From assembly GCA_903813345.2 (NCBI GenBank), contig CAIIXF020000004.1, positions 16,043,513 through 16,107,512 of the forward strand: 64,000 nt of DNA, in the 5' to 3' direction. Below, piece by piece: positions 38,879 through 50,065 of the stretch (positions are counted from its first letter, which is position 1; every line of letters starts with the position of its first letter). This stretch comes from Owenia fusiformis (Eukaryota > Annelida > Polychaeta > Sabellida > Oweniidae). The translations under genes and the position numbers were made by a program. The notes beneath the pieces are model-generated. The model did no database searches. It was not told the origin of the DNA and worked only from the letters and a program-made list of their open reading frames with translations.

Positions 38879-39053
38879 AATCGTTTTCTGGTTTCATCAT
38901 CGGAGGCACTGATGTAGTCATGGTCACAATGGGTGTAGTAGTATCGTCATCAGGGTTCATTTCTTCTTGTCTTTCGATAACTTGAATTTCTACCTTCTGT
39001 TCACCAATCATACAATGAACGCCTACACCACACGCAAAGTAAAATGTCTTAAC
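38879..39053 (-). pseudogene. Orphan cupredoxin half-exon (copy A of exon 42289-42463)
   Basis: Intact reading frame with a good acceptor (TTTTTAG) and donor (GTAAGT). It encodes KTFYFACGVGVHCMIGEQKV and a Thr/Asp linker, that is the C-terminal half of cupredoxin 1 with axial Gln. It starts in phase 0. The preceding exon in this duplicated arrangement (40268) ends in phase 1, and its normal partner (the 137-nt exon at 43158) was not duplicated. It can therefore only be skipped, which makes it a stranded exon. Confidence 0.75.
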
Positions 39054-39263
39054 CTAAAAAGATAACCCCCAAATAAAATGATATAACTGGGTACATTTTA
39101 TTTGGGGGTTATCTTTTTAGGTTAAGACATTTTACTTTGCGTGTGGTGTAGGCGTTCATTGTATGATTGGTGAACAGAAGGTAGAAATTCAAGTTATCGA
39201 AAGACAAGAAGAAATGAACCCTGATGACGATACTACTACACCCATTGTGACCATGACTACATC
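38911..39263. repeat. Perfect palindrome at the A/B duplication junction, 170-bp arms
   Basis: 38911-39080 and 39094-39263 are exact reverse complements as read here, separated by 13 bp (ATATAACTGGGTA). The arms contain most of the cupredoxin exon at 38879-39053, so an inverted, unusable copy sits on the plus strand. Immediately after the right arm, sequence homologous to 18171 onward (block B) begins. Confidence 0.92.
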
Positions 39264-39459
39264 ATCGCTGAATCTGCGCTTGGCCAAGTTACAACTGTTA
39301 CCAATCGATTTTAAGCTTCGTGTATATTTTTACGTATGATTTAATTGGTGTGCTCTTCTAGGATTGAAAGTAAGAAGGAATCTAGTTAAATTGGTTAAAT
39401 CAAAGCTTGACCATCGTCCCATAGAACTATTTAAAACCATATTTAAAAATGTTGGTAAA

Positions 39460-40090
39460 ATAAAGGTCACCCAGTCTTAATTCAGTCTTACAGAAGTTAC
39501 ATGGCATCAACAGACATGCCTGATAAATGGGTGATGTGCTCAATCCATGCTTCACGGTTCTGGATAACTGCTGTAATGCGAATGTTGAAGTTGTTTACTG
39601 CTCAAAAACATTAGATATAGTCAATCCACATCCACATGGAACCTTTACCACGAGGAACCATCTGGAATCCTCGTAATGCCCACATATGGAATAGGGAAAG
39701 ATTTTCCATGTTTATTCCCATGGAATCCTTGCGAAAAATCCCTATTGAAACATGTGACAATAATGAGGATCCATGTGGATCAAATTCACTTGCAAAAAAA
39801 GTGTGGATTCCATGTGGAATATACGTTTATTGCCACATATATCCAAGTTGATTCCACGTGGATCATATAAAGGATGTTCAACAATTCTTTCCTTCAAATA
39901 AAGAAAAATGTTAAAGAACTACATAGCACCCCTGGATATACTGGAACTAGCAGTGGATAGCTTCAACATTCGCGTTGAAGCAGTTATTTAGAACTGTAGA
40001 GCATAGATTGAGCACATCACCTATTTATCAATCATGTCTGGTGATGCCATGTAACTTCTGCTAGACTTGCTTGAGTGACCTTTGTGATAC
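39460..40090. mobile_element. Foldback element in intron, copy B
   Basis: Same element as 18358-19030, slightly shorter in the centre where a CCACGTGGA-word block is missing. Confidence 0.65.
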
Positions 40091-40267
40091 CCGCAAAAGA
40101 TTTCGACCTTCCTCTTAGAATATCAGCCCATTAATGCAAGAAATAACTGAGATATAGCTAGTTGCCAGGGTTCACCTTTTTGGACCACCCTGTATATACA
40201 TTTCTTTGAACGATAGATCCCAGTATATCATGCAAGTGTTTTCATGAATTATTTTTGCATGTTTTAC

Positions 40268-40930
40268 CTTCGTCGTCATTATCATCATTATCTTCTTCTT
40301 CTTCTTCTTCCTTTGTTGAAGTCTCCATAGCTTCAGTAGTTGTCTTGTCGTCATCTGTTGTTGTTGTTGTTGTTATTGTTGTAGTAGTTGTTGTTTCGTC
40401 GTCATTAGCATCATTTTCTTCCACTTCTTCTTCCTTTGTTGAAGTCTCCATAGCTTCAGTAGTTGTCTTGTCGTCATCTGTTGTTGTTGTTATTGTGGTA
40501 GTAGTTGTTTTGTCGTCGTCATTATCATCATTATCTTCTTCTTCTTCTTCTTCCTTTGTTGAAGTCTCCATAGCTTCAGTAGTTGTCTTGTCGTCATCTG
40601 TTGTTGTTGTTATTGTTGAAATAGTTGTTGTTTTGTCTTCTTCTTCTTCTTCTTCTTCTTCTTCTTCTTCTTCTTCTTCTTCTTCTTCTTCTTCTTCATC
40701 TTCTTCTTCGTCTTCTTCTACTACTATAATTTTAATCTTCATGCCCCCAACGCTACAATGTTTCCCTACTCCACATACGAAGTAATATGTTCCTTCCTTT
40801 TCAAATGTTATCGATTTAGTACCAGCATCATCTTTGCCTGACATTGTGACACCACAATTCATGTATTCGTCATGATCTAATTGTTCAACATTGTGATTCC
40901 CATCTCCCCAGACGAATGTTACTGTTGAAC
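40268..40930 (-). CDS. Cupredoxin exon with acidic/Thr tail, copy B, Met-type site
   Basis: Acceptor GTTAG at 40932-40931, donor GTAAAA, phase 1 on both sides, 663 nt. Same domain as the copy A exon: GNHNV, YMNCG, FVCGVGKHC and GGMKIKI, giving His, Cys, His and Met copper ligands plus a disulfide Cys pair. The first Glu tract is longer than in copy A (an uninterrupted run of about 20 Glu from TTC repeats), while the others are shorter. The plus-strand poly-Ser frame over this exon is a shadow. Confidence 0.88.
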
Positions 40931-41039
40931 CTAACAATGTCAAAATGTGACAACTTATTTTGTACGAATGATCCATACATCAATATGCTACAATATCTTG
41001 TTATATGTTACATAAAAAGCTAAATGGAGTTATGTGTTA

Positions 41040-41575
41040 CAGACAATTCGATACATATTTAAAGCTCTTTTGTTTTTTCGTTATAGATGGTTCAAAACGG
41101 ATACATAGCCTATGCCCTTTTGTGTTTTGAGCTAACTGAAATTGATACTTACAAAATGCATCAGTTTTGTATTTAAGACGAAATGGAATGGTGACACGTA
41201 TGCAGTTTTGTGTTATAAATAGACTAATACTGAACTGGGTACATACTGTATGTAATTTTGTTTTATTGACCAATTTAAATATATATAAAGCTTTAACCTG
41301 TTTTGCATTATACACTACTAGCAATTTGTAAAATTATCTGGATACATACGCTTTTCATGATTATAGACTAATAACTAGATTATAGTAACTTAGTGCAGTT
41401 TTGTGTTATGAGACAACTAGATATAATAGTAATTGAACTGGATACAAAGGCGTTTTATGTTATAGGCTAACTAGTAACTATGCGTTTTTTGTTATAGACT
41501 ACCAGTAATTAAACTGGATACATAGGCTATGTGGTTTTGTGTTATGGGCAATTAACTGACTTGCTAATTTGTTAA
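41040..41575. repeat. Degenerate intronic tandem repeat, copy B
   Basis: Homologue of 19980-20510, with the same TTTTGTGTTATAGACTA-type words. Confidence 0.6.
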
Positions 41576-41813
41576 ATAACTAATGGCTAGGAACTAAATG
41601 AATGCAATGTCGTTAATATCCTTCGATATCTAGGATCAAATTGTAGATAAATATGTGCATCTTAGAGAAATAGCAGTAGAAATATTCGCCTATCCGGTCT
41701 TGTGTTATAGATTTACTGAAATTGATGCATAACCATTTATGTTTTATGATATAGACGGTTCGGTATGGATTAATTGTATTAGTATATAGGAATTGTTGGA
41801 CACATCAACATAC

Positions 41814-41900
41814 CTTCTTTAACACATATGGATTCGTATTCTTCATTGCCCGCATTCCAATTCCAATCTATCGTTTTTCCATCCAGCACCTCATTGCAAG
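41814..41900 (-). CDS. Cupredoxin exon: N-terminal strands, copy B
   Basis: Acceptor at 41902-41901, donor GTATGTTG, 87 nt, phase 1 on both sides. It encodes CNEVLDGKTIDWNWN ... ESICVKE. Joined to exon 42463-42289, the split codon gives a Ser before the first Cys; joined to 40930 it continues into GSTVTF. Confidence 0.85.
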
Positions 41901-42288
41901 CTATATGATATAATACATAGAGGGAGTAGATGGGATCTTTTAAAATTTCCCCAAATTCTTATTTTATTCCAGAAGAATCTTTATTTTTAACGTTAGATGC
42001 ATTCATCAAGAATATTGAAAGAAGAGAATTTACATTCTTTTAAAATAAGATGAATTGCAAATCACTTTCGAGAAAATTAGAATTGTTTTTTCAAACGTGG
42101 AAGGAAAATGAAAGTGTGAAGGAGGTAGTATTGTAGCTTTGACCAATTCTGTATTATCTTTAATTTATCTTGATTTTCAATTAATATACAATTATCCTTG
42201 ATGGTGAGGAACCTTTGCGCCCAGCAATACCACATAATATAGGTCAATGGATCATTAGAGGTATAGATCACCATACGATACTACTTAC

Positions 42289-42463
42289 AATCGTTTTCTG
42301 GTTTCATCGTCGAAGGCACTGATGTAGACATGGTCACAATGGGTGTAGTAGTTTCGTCATCAGGGTTCATTTCTTCTTGTCGTTCGATGACTTGAATTTC
42401 TACCTTCTGTTCACCAATCATACAATGAACGCCTACACCACACGCAAAGTAAAATGTCTTACA
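42289..42463 (-). CDS. Cupredoxin 1 exon, C-terminal half, Gln-type site, with Thr linker
   Basis: Acceptor ATTTTAG, donor GTAAGT. It enters in phase 0 and exits in phase 1 (175 nt). It encodes KTFYFACGVGVHCMIGEQKV (ligands Cys, His and axial Gln), then an Asp/Glu-Thr linker (DDETTTPIVTMSTS). A second AG six bases downstream keeps the frame, so a two-residue splice variant is possible. Confidence 0.85.
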
Positions 42464-43157
42464 CTAAAATTAAGAAAAATAATCCCTAAATAAAATGTAA
42501 ATACTTTTCAAATCAAAATATTTTCATTATCATTCAACTAAGTTCCCAGTGCATTACATGTTTTTATAGGCCTACCTGGCTTTTAATATAAAATATCTTA
42601 AGATGATTCGTTTTTAGAATATCTTGAACATAGTATCAAATTCAAGGACAGTTAAGTTATGGCATTTACAAAAAAATGATATCCCTTAAAAACATATCAT
42701 AATAAAACCCTACAGAATATAGTTCAAAGTAGGGATACAGAGTTATTGGTTATTTGGTTCCCAGTATAATAAGCCTTTTCTCCTTTTCTGGCCCGTCGCA
42801 GCGCCATTTAGTGTTTGACAAATGAATCAAGGTTTATTCTCGATAGGGTAAATACTAATCTATCAGGAAATATTTACAAGTTTGGTTAGAAACAGAATTT
42901 TGAGCTTTACAGTGGTAGCTCTCTCCAGATTCAGGTATCTCAAAAAACGGCGTATTATTATCTTGTAATGGGAAGCTAGACAAGACTCGTGGCTCCAATG
43001 AACACTAGGCACCATTCCGCTGAGCTAGAACTGTGCCCGTGAATATATTATGAAATGAAACGTTATAATGGTCCTAAATGGGATTTTTAACTGCAATCTT
43101 GACCCTACAGTCTCGACAAGTACATATACAATGCAATTCAATACTAAATTTTCTTAC

Positions 43158-43294
43158 CTGGTCCAATGTGTATTCTGCCATCTTTGTTTCATCAGATTCG
43201 ACGTTACCACCAATTTCACAATTGTCAAATGCTTTCTTATTCTTCAAACCCATCACATTGTGATTACCTTCCCATTCAAATCGTATGACTGTTC
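43158..43294 (-). CDS. Cupredoxin 1 exon, middle: His ligand
   Basis: Acceptor CCGTAG at 43296-43295, donor GTAAGA. It enters in phase 1 and exits in phase 0 (137 nt). It encodes GTVIRFEWEGNHNVMGL (His ligand in HNV), FDNCE (disulfide Cys) and a charged loop ending YTLDQ. Only domain 1 is split here; the other domains carry this region and the Cys-His segment on a single exon. Confidence 0.82.
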
Positions 43295-44749
43295 CTACGG
43301 ATATGAAATATTTAAATAGATAAGTTAAGCAATTCCGATTGTGTATACTTCACGTTTTATAATATATAAAGGTTGTGTCGGTGTCGGTGACAGTGTATAT
43401 GCGATGCTTAATGTTGCACCTATGAACTGATCGCACCTTTCAAAGATTTTGTTACATCAAATAAGATAGATACTGAAACTTGATTGGTTCTAGGCTGCTG
43501 GTAATTTGACCATATCTGTTTTTTAAAGAGCTGCCAAAGATTTTTTGCAACTGACCAATTTGTTTTCAATATTTTTGCAACATTTCCCACTTAAGAGTTT
43601 TATTTCTCAATAACTCAAGTTATAATATTTAAAGCTAACATCAGAAATTGATGGCAAATAGAAGAAACAAAGATGTACTTAATCAACCACAATTACCCGT
43701 ATCATTCTAAAACATTACGCATAATTCTGCAAGAACGACTCAAATAAATGTAAATTAAATCCCGGGACAAGACAATGTTTTTTTTATTTCGGTGTATAGC
43801 TAGACGTAAGCTGTTCGAGAAAATCAAAAGTTCAGAAATGTGAGTACATCGTAACACACTCAAAGGGTTGATTAAGAAGGTGCATAATAAGACGAATAAT
43901 GATAAGGAGCTTTATATTATTCATTTATGGCATTCTTTCTTGCCAAAAATACCTCATTTGCAAGATTATAATGAAGTAACATCATATGTTTACAATCATA
44001 ACATGAATAATTATTGAAGAACGGTTCAGAACGATAAGACATCCCCAAAGGAGGTCCCATAGGCTAAACTCACTGAACATTTTCATTATTTCCACAATCA
44101 ATTGTTTTATAATGGTCAAAACTTTTATACATCATGTTTTAATTCAATTATAGAACATATTTTTTATGGTTACCATGGTAACGACCTTCACTTGACCTTG
44201 AAACCTACAGTGAAAAACTTTTAGGTTGAAAATCGAAATATAAAATTGAATTTGCGAATTTCTTTATCTCATTTTGGACAATTTTGTGTGTAAGATAAAG
44301 TATGGTGTGCATAATAGAGTAGGAAAGCGAGTGTGAGCTAAATAGGTACGGTGACATGACAAGATATAATGTTTGGTGATGCACCGTCGCTTTCATTTCA
44401 GCAAGGAAAGAAACGATATCTTTATCGCTATAATATCGACCACAGTTGTACTTGAGGTGTGCTACGTGCATGTATACCTAATAATTAATCAGGCCTGCAG
44501 CTGAATTAAGAGAGAAATTTACAAAATTGACCTTGCTAAAAGAAGCTTTAAGTCAGATGTTCACATCCCCATGTTAAGTCAATACACCCTTTCTGAACTT
44601 AACGACCCACATCTCAGCCTAAGTGTCTCCAAACACTTAAATATTTTCCAAAGTATTATTTAACATTGAAATCTTATAAATTTCATTTTGACCACGAGGT
44701 AATTTACCTCTTAAAACACCACTTCCTTTTTTGAGGGGAGTGTACATAC

Positions 44750-44836
44750 CTTTACATACACATATGGGTTCATATGGTTGGTATCGCCATTGTATTAAAA
44801 CAGTCTCATTACATAGTGGCGTCATTAAATAGCACG
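44750..44836 (-). CDS. Cupredoxin 1 exon: N-terminal strands
   Basis: Acceptor TGCTTTAG, donor GTATGT, 87 nt, phase 1 on both sides, the same length as the equivalent exon of domain 2. It encodes CYLMTPLCNETVLIQW and PICVCKG. The CNE(T/V)VL, W and ICV positions align with the domain 2 exon. Confidence 0.8.
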
Positions 44837-45057
44837 CTAAAGCAAATATGAAATCAAATGAATAATCAACCACAAGGAGCTCACGTGTCCCAAAACCAAT
44901 GTAAATTTACATTAAACTTAAGGTCATAACATATAACCCAAGATAATACAATGAACGAGTAGTTAGTAAATAAAACTCTTTTTTAAATAAAACTATTTTT
45001 TTAAATGAAACTCTGTTGGGTGACAAAGTTAAGTTACAAGAAATGGATTGTACATAC

Positions 45058-45322
45058 GGTCTTTTTGTTTTGTTTCCTCTGATGTTGTGGTTACCGCCAT
45101 TGGTTCAGTGGTTGTATCCATCTCATTAATACATCCATCAAAAGCTTCAATGAGTTGCCTTAGCTCATCTTTCAACCTTCCCATAGCTCCAGTCAGGCCT
45201 TTAAGAACTGTTGATATTTTTTTACAACTCCTTAAGATTTTATTTTTCAAAAGTTTTTTCAAAGTGTTTGCATATTTCCTGATGTCTTTGTCTTTTGATC
45301 GCAATACAGGCTTTAGTTCATC
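45058..45322 (-). CDS. Helical-region exon plus Thr linker
   Basis: Acceptor TTTGCAG, donor GTATGT. It enters in phase 0 and exits in phase 1 (265 nt). Lys/Arg-rich amphipathic helices (KYANTLKKLLKNK, GAMGRLKDELRQLIEAFDGC) end in a Thr-rich linker (MDTTTEPMAVTTTSEETKQK) that leads into the first copper domain. No known family recognised. Confidence 0.78.
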
Positions 45323-45473
45323 CTGCAAAGATGGGATTTGATAAGTTGAACAAGATTATCGTCTGCATTTGAATGCATGCCGTTTCAAAATAACTGTGCC
45401 CGATAAAAAGTCAATGGAACACATTGTAGAATGGGACAAACATATTCACAGAACAATTAATAACGATGCTTAC

Positions 45474-45631
45474 GCAAGCCTTTTTTATCAGCTTAACTGC
45501 ATCTGTCATTGCGGTGTTCCTATCTTCAATAGTATTCGAGTTAACAATCATTGTTAGAGTAGATTCAACCATTGAAAGAGCTGTAGTAGGTCCAAATAGG
45601 TTATCGTATAAGGGGTCTCCCATCAGTTTAT
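45474..45631 (-). CDS. Helical-region exon
   Basis: Acceptor ATTTTAG, donor GTAAGC. It enters in phase 1 and exits in phase 0 (158 nt). It encodes DKLMGDPLYDNLFGPTTAL, SMVESTLTMIV and AVKLIKKAC. The splice phase agrees with both neighbours. Function unknown. Confidence 0.72.
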
Positions 45632-46119
45632 CTAAAATTATTGTTGTCATCATATCATTCTTCAGAACATTTACAGAACAGAACAGAACTATTACTCTCG
45701 GAAGAGTCGTGGTATAACCAATTAGTTTATCAAAAGGGATACCCTACCAGATTTTTATCTACATGTACAATTATTTTGATCATTCCTAGTGGCAGCTTAA
45801 ACCAGAAAAATGAGTTGTGCGGTATTTCCTAATATGTTTATATTCATGAAGCGCTCTCCAATATGTATATATGAAATAATTATTCCACATGTACACTGAA
45901 GTGTTTCATGATTTCAGTGTACATTTCAAAATGAGTTGTAAACCTCATATAGTCTAGACTTTGGCATAATGTCTTAACATTATAACCATTAGTTTTCCTC
46001 ATCTGAGCAATACGACTTTGGTGGTTATCATGTACCAAGTACAATATTATATGCTATCAGTTTTATATGTATCCATATGAAATCTAATGTAATCATACAA
46101 TAGAGAGGTTGGCATAGTC

Positions 46120-46930
46120 TAGCCACCGTATAGCTTCTGGGAGCCCCTGTATAGTTTCTTTGGGCCATTGGGGGCCACTTGCAGCTTCTGGGGGCTAACA
46201 TATAGCTTTTGGGGGCCACTTGAGGCCATTCTATAGCTTCTGGCGGCCACTGGGGGCCACCCTATAGCTTCTGGGGGCCATCATATAGCTTCTGGGGTCC
46301 ACCATATAGCTTCCTGGGGCCACTAGGGGCCCCTGTATAGCTTCTAGGGGCCACTGTAAAGCTTCTTGGAGCCACTGGGGGCCACCATATAGCTTCTGGG
46401 GGCTGCTAGAGACCACTGTATAGATTCTGGGGGCTACTGGGGGGCCCTTGTATAGCTTCTGGGGACCACTAGGGACCACCGCACAGTTTCTGGGGGCTTT
46501 CATATAGCTTTTGGGGCTACGGGGGCCACCATATAGCTTCTGGGGGCCACTTGAGGCCCTGTATAGTTTCTGAGGGCTTCTGTATAGCTTCTGGGGCCAT
46601 CATATAGCTTCTAGGGGCCATTTGGAGCCCCTATATAGCTTCTGGGGCCCCCGTATAGCTTCTGGGTGTCACCACATAACTTCTAGGGGCCATTTGGAGC
46701 CTATGTATAGCTTCTCGGGCCCACCATATAGCTTCTGGGGGCTACTAAGGGCCCCTGCATAGCTTCTGGGGGCTACTAAGGGCCCCTGTATAGCTTCTGG
46801 GGGCCACTTTATAGCTTCTTGGGGTCACTAGGGCCCCCTGTATACTTCTTCTGTGGCTACTGGAGGCCCTTTTATAGCTTCTGGGGGCCTCTAGGGTCCA
46901 TGGTATAGCTTCTGTGGGCCACTGGAGGCA
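46120..46930. repeat. G-rich minisatellite, TATAGCTTCTGGGGGCCAC units
   Basis: About 25-30 imperfect units of 20-40 bp around TATAGCTTCTGGGGGCCAC(T/C). The plus strand carries regularly spaced runs of four to five G. It lies in the intron between exons 49241-49073 and 45631-45474. Apparent proteins with APRSYMVAPRSY-type repeats on the minus strand are translations of this repeat. Confidence 0.9.
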
Positions 46931-48128
46931 TTTTTTATTTGGACCTAGAAAATTAATGTGCCAGTTTCACCAAAATCATCAAATTTTGTGGCTGTCGAGA
47001 TGGGGTAGAATTAAGTTATAATTTAACAAATTTATGTGACTATTTATCTTTAAAACAGCACTTTATTTTACCTAGGGAGCATAATCTTTTCAAGAAGTGT
47101 TATTTTGGACCACCTTTTTAAAGAAAGTGAAATGTAAAAACCTGACTATTAGTGTCTGAGATATGAGGGTGCCTTATAGTACCCCCTGTATATTTTATCA
47201 GGGTATAAGAAATGCTCTGTAGAGAGTTGCCCAAGGGTGCCGCTCTGACATCCGATGGTTTTGAGGTCCCGACCCTGTATTCATGCTGATAAGTTAAAAA
47301 AAACATTGTAATCAGAAGAAAACGATTAGCTTTGAAGTTTCTGCCAGACTATAAATTGCGGTTCTTGAGTTTACACCATCTCACAAGAAGGAGGTCTTAA
47401 ACATGTGTCTCGACTCTGAATTGGGTGGACAGTTGTATGAGGTGCATAGCAGCTTTGGATGAATATTTTGAAGAATTGATATGAGCATAAAAATAACATG
47501 ATTAAACTGTGTTTAGAAATGTCCAGAACCGCAGCTTAGCAGTTTTTTAGAATAATGCTGCTCCACCTCCAACTCAAGCATTGGAAACATTTATGCAACG
47601 TCAATGTACTCAGTTTCTAATCACAAAAGAAAAGAATTATATACAAATAAAAATATTTATTTTGCACTTGTGGCTCTAAACATTTGATTAGTATATGAGT
47701 TCATTCCCTTTGCTACAACGAAATCGTATTCATAAACAAATCATAATAAAATGACCGTCCGGCCCGATTGTACTGGCCACCGTGTGGGTGGGCGACTGTA
47801 CACACGGAAGGTAGGGCATTTGATGTGACCAAAACGTCAACATACTGTAGCGCATCCTGTAGGATGGCAGTATGTATCCTGGGAATGAATGAATAATATA
47901 AGGGAAACGCCTAAATCATTGCGCTCAGTCACCGTGGATGAGCTGAGATAACTGCTTGTGTGGCAGTCATTGACGTGGAATAGTATCTGTGGATAGCTAT
48001 TCGCTGACGTCTACGCAACAAAATAGGACGTTATACGTAACATAAATATGTATGTAATCAACAATGATGATATTACCTTACATTACAAGTTCATTCATTT
48101 GGAGAGGTACTGAACGAATATATATTTT

Positions 48129-48521
48129 AAAGGACGATTCTCGGTTTGGAGAACAGTCTCCTGGGCTAATAATTTTTTCATGAAAAATATAGAAATATTA
48201 CCCAAATTAAACTATGAATATTCAAAAGAGGACATTTAAATCTACAAGATGTACAAATAACAAATTGGTCTGAAGCAGGGATAATCCTCAATTAGACCGA
48301 TTCAATAAAATACAAGTCTCGATTTGGGGAAAGAAGTTCATCAGTGTACTGTGCTAATATTTTTTTGCGAAAAATCTAGAAATATTACCCAAATTAAATT
48401 ATGACTATTCAAAAGAAGACATTCAAATCTATATTATGTAAAAAAATCAAATTTGTCCGAGGCAGGGATAATGCTCATTTAGATTGATGAACTTCGTTCT
48501 CCAAACCGAGAATCGTCCTTT
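48129..48521. mobile_element. MITE with 26-bp perfect terminal inverted repeats
   Basis: AAAGGACGATTCTCGGTTTG... at 48129 is exactly inverted at 48496-48521. The interior is an imperfect tandem pair of about 190 bp (words AGAAATATTACCCAAATTAA and GGCAGGGATAAT occur twice). It lies within a cupredoxin-gene intron. Confidence 0.8.
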
Positions 48522-49072
48522 GGATTTAAAGAATAAAAGAGAATGAACCCCAAAGCGCATATTGGACATGTCTGATTAAAATGAGGAATGTCAAATATGC
48601 GAGCCCCAATAAAACAATTCGTATAATACAGTTTCAAGCAAACTAACTTCTCCGTCTCATGTTAAAGTTTGAGCATCTAACTCTTCTTATTTTAAATTCT
48701 AGAGCCAACAGAGGAAACAGATCGACCCTTGTATTCCATTTCATATGAGAATAGGAAAGAGTAACTACCGAGCATAGTGTAACAAATCAGATACAGAAAT
48801 GATGAAACTGCTAAAAGCCCAGTGTATGAATCGAACCAATGACTCTTAGCTATAAACACTGATAAACGACTTATGTAGCACTGCTGTCATTATATAAATG
48901 TATCATTATACCCACTTTAATTTCATAGTTACGCATATTTTTAGCCAGTTGATCTCAAAAACATATTATGTAGTCATTGTATATCTTTCTTAATTTCTCA
49001 TTATATCGTCATATAGCAACATACGCCTTTGTTATAATGTGTATACATTTTGTATCCCATGCTAATTCTTAC

Positions 49073-49241
49073 CCTGTAGACATTTCATAGCTTTCGAAAG
49101 TTGGTTAGTCGAGGCCTTTTTCTTTTTCATTTGTCTTACTTCCGCAACTGTTAATTTCTGAATACGCTTTAATTCGGCCCTCGCATCAGCAACAATTCTT
49201 TTTGCATCAGGGCATTCTTCAAGAGGGTCTGTTAATCCGTT
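49073..49241 (-). CDS. Helical-region exon
   Basis: Acceptor AATTTTCAG, donor GTAAGA. It enters in phase 0 and exits in phase 1 (169 nt). It encodes NGLTDPLEECPDAKRIV, ADARAELKRIQKLTVAEV and a Lys-rich stretch ending KAMKCLQ. Helical, with two Cys. Function unknown. Confidence 0.78.
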
Positions 49242-49965
49242 CTGAAAATTAGTTTTCAAACCATAGCACCCAAAACACCATAAACCCAACAGATAAGTGT
49301 TATGCACCGAATAGGGAAATTAGATTATAAACTTTAAATTGTCAAAAAACACAGTAAAAATAGTATTTTCATTTCAAGGTGGAGAATCAAAACGATGTTG
49401 TTATGTTGATAAGAAATTGAGCATTTACAGTGGACGCAGTCCAGTAAACGTCCTATTTGCCTTTGGCTGGGGTGTGCTTACGTTGAGGTTTATCCATAGA
49501 GAGCAACACTGAGAGCCAGACTGCGTTGGGATGGATGGACAGGCGCTACTCCAATTTTCTTAGTAATGGTACGTTTTCCGCTTACCAAAGATCACACGAA
49601 CAGTGCCAATAGTACTTGAATGTTTAGACAAATACTGATATTTCCCCTTTCCCTTAATGTTTAAATCGGTGACATTAAATCGTGACATTTAAAAAAAATT
49701 TAAGAGCAGATTTCGAATTTGTGTGTGTTCATGCTTTAAGCTATCGGAAGGCCGGGCAATAAAAATGCAATTGCAGGTGGAGTATATGTATAAAGATCAC
49801 CGAATGGGACATACCTGCTCCTAAATGATTTATCAAAACCAATGATTTACCCCTACATCTTAACATGCCCTCCAAATTAAGTTTGGATCTACCGCCATGG
49901 TACAGCAATAATGCGTTGTAAACCTCGTTTTGAATTACGTGAGTCGCAGTCTGCGGCTTTGCCAT

Positions 49966-50065
49966 CTAGACATTTCACCCCCTGGACGTTTCACCCCTAG
50001 ACTGTTCATTCTTAGACGTCTCACCCCCTGGACATTTCACCCCCTTGACATTTCTCCCCCTGGAC
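49966..50065. repeat. ~17-bp tandem repeat, GACATTTCACCCCCTG
   Basis: About six to seven degenerate units of (T)AGAC(A/G)T(T/C)TCACCCCCTG, intronic, C-rich on the plus strand. Confidence 0.75.

Larger units (their letters stand above)
39266..42498. repeat. Segmental duplication, block B (paralogue of 18171-39087)
   Basis: Collinear with 18171-39087 at high identity through introns, foldback element and exons. Differences are the two insertions present only in A (20588-21043 and 21540-38777), Glu-tract lengths, about 40 bp missing in the foldback centre (near 39685), and a block near 42185-42230 absent from A. Confidence 0.88.

Noticed and set aside
45048-45717. Plus-strand ORFs opposite the helical-region exons
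   Set aside because: Antisense shadows; the minus strand has matching splice sites and phase continuity.
46028-46503. Minus-strand repetitive ORFs reading APRSYMVAPRSY-like sequence
   Set aside because: Translation of the G-rich minisatellite; the frame changes with unit length and no signal or splice sites fit.
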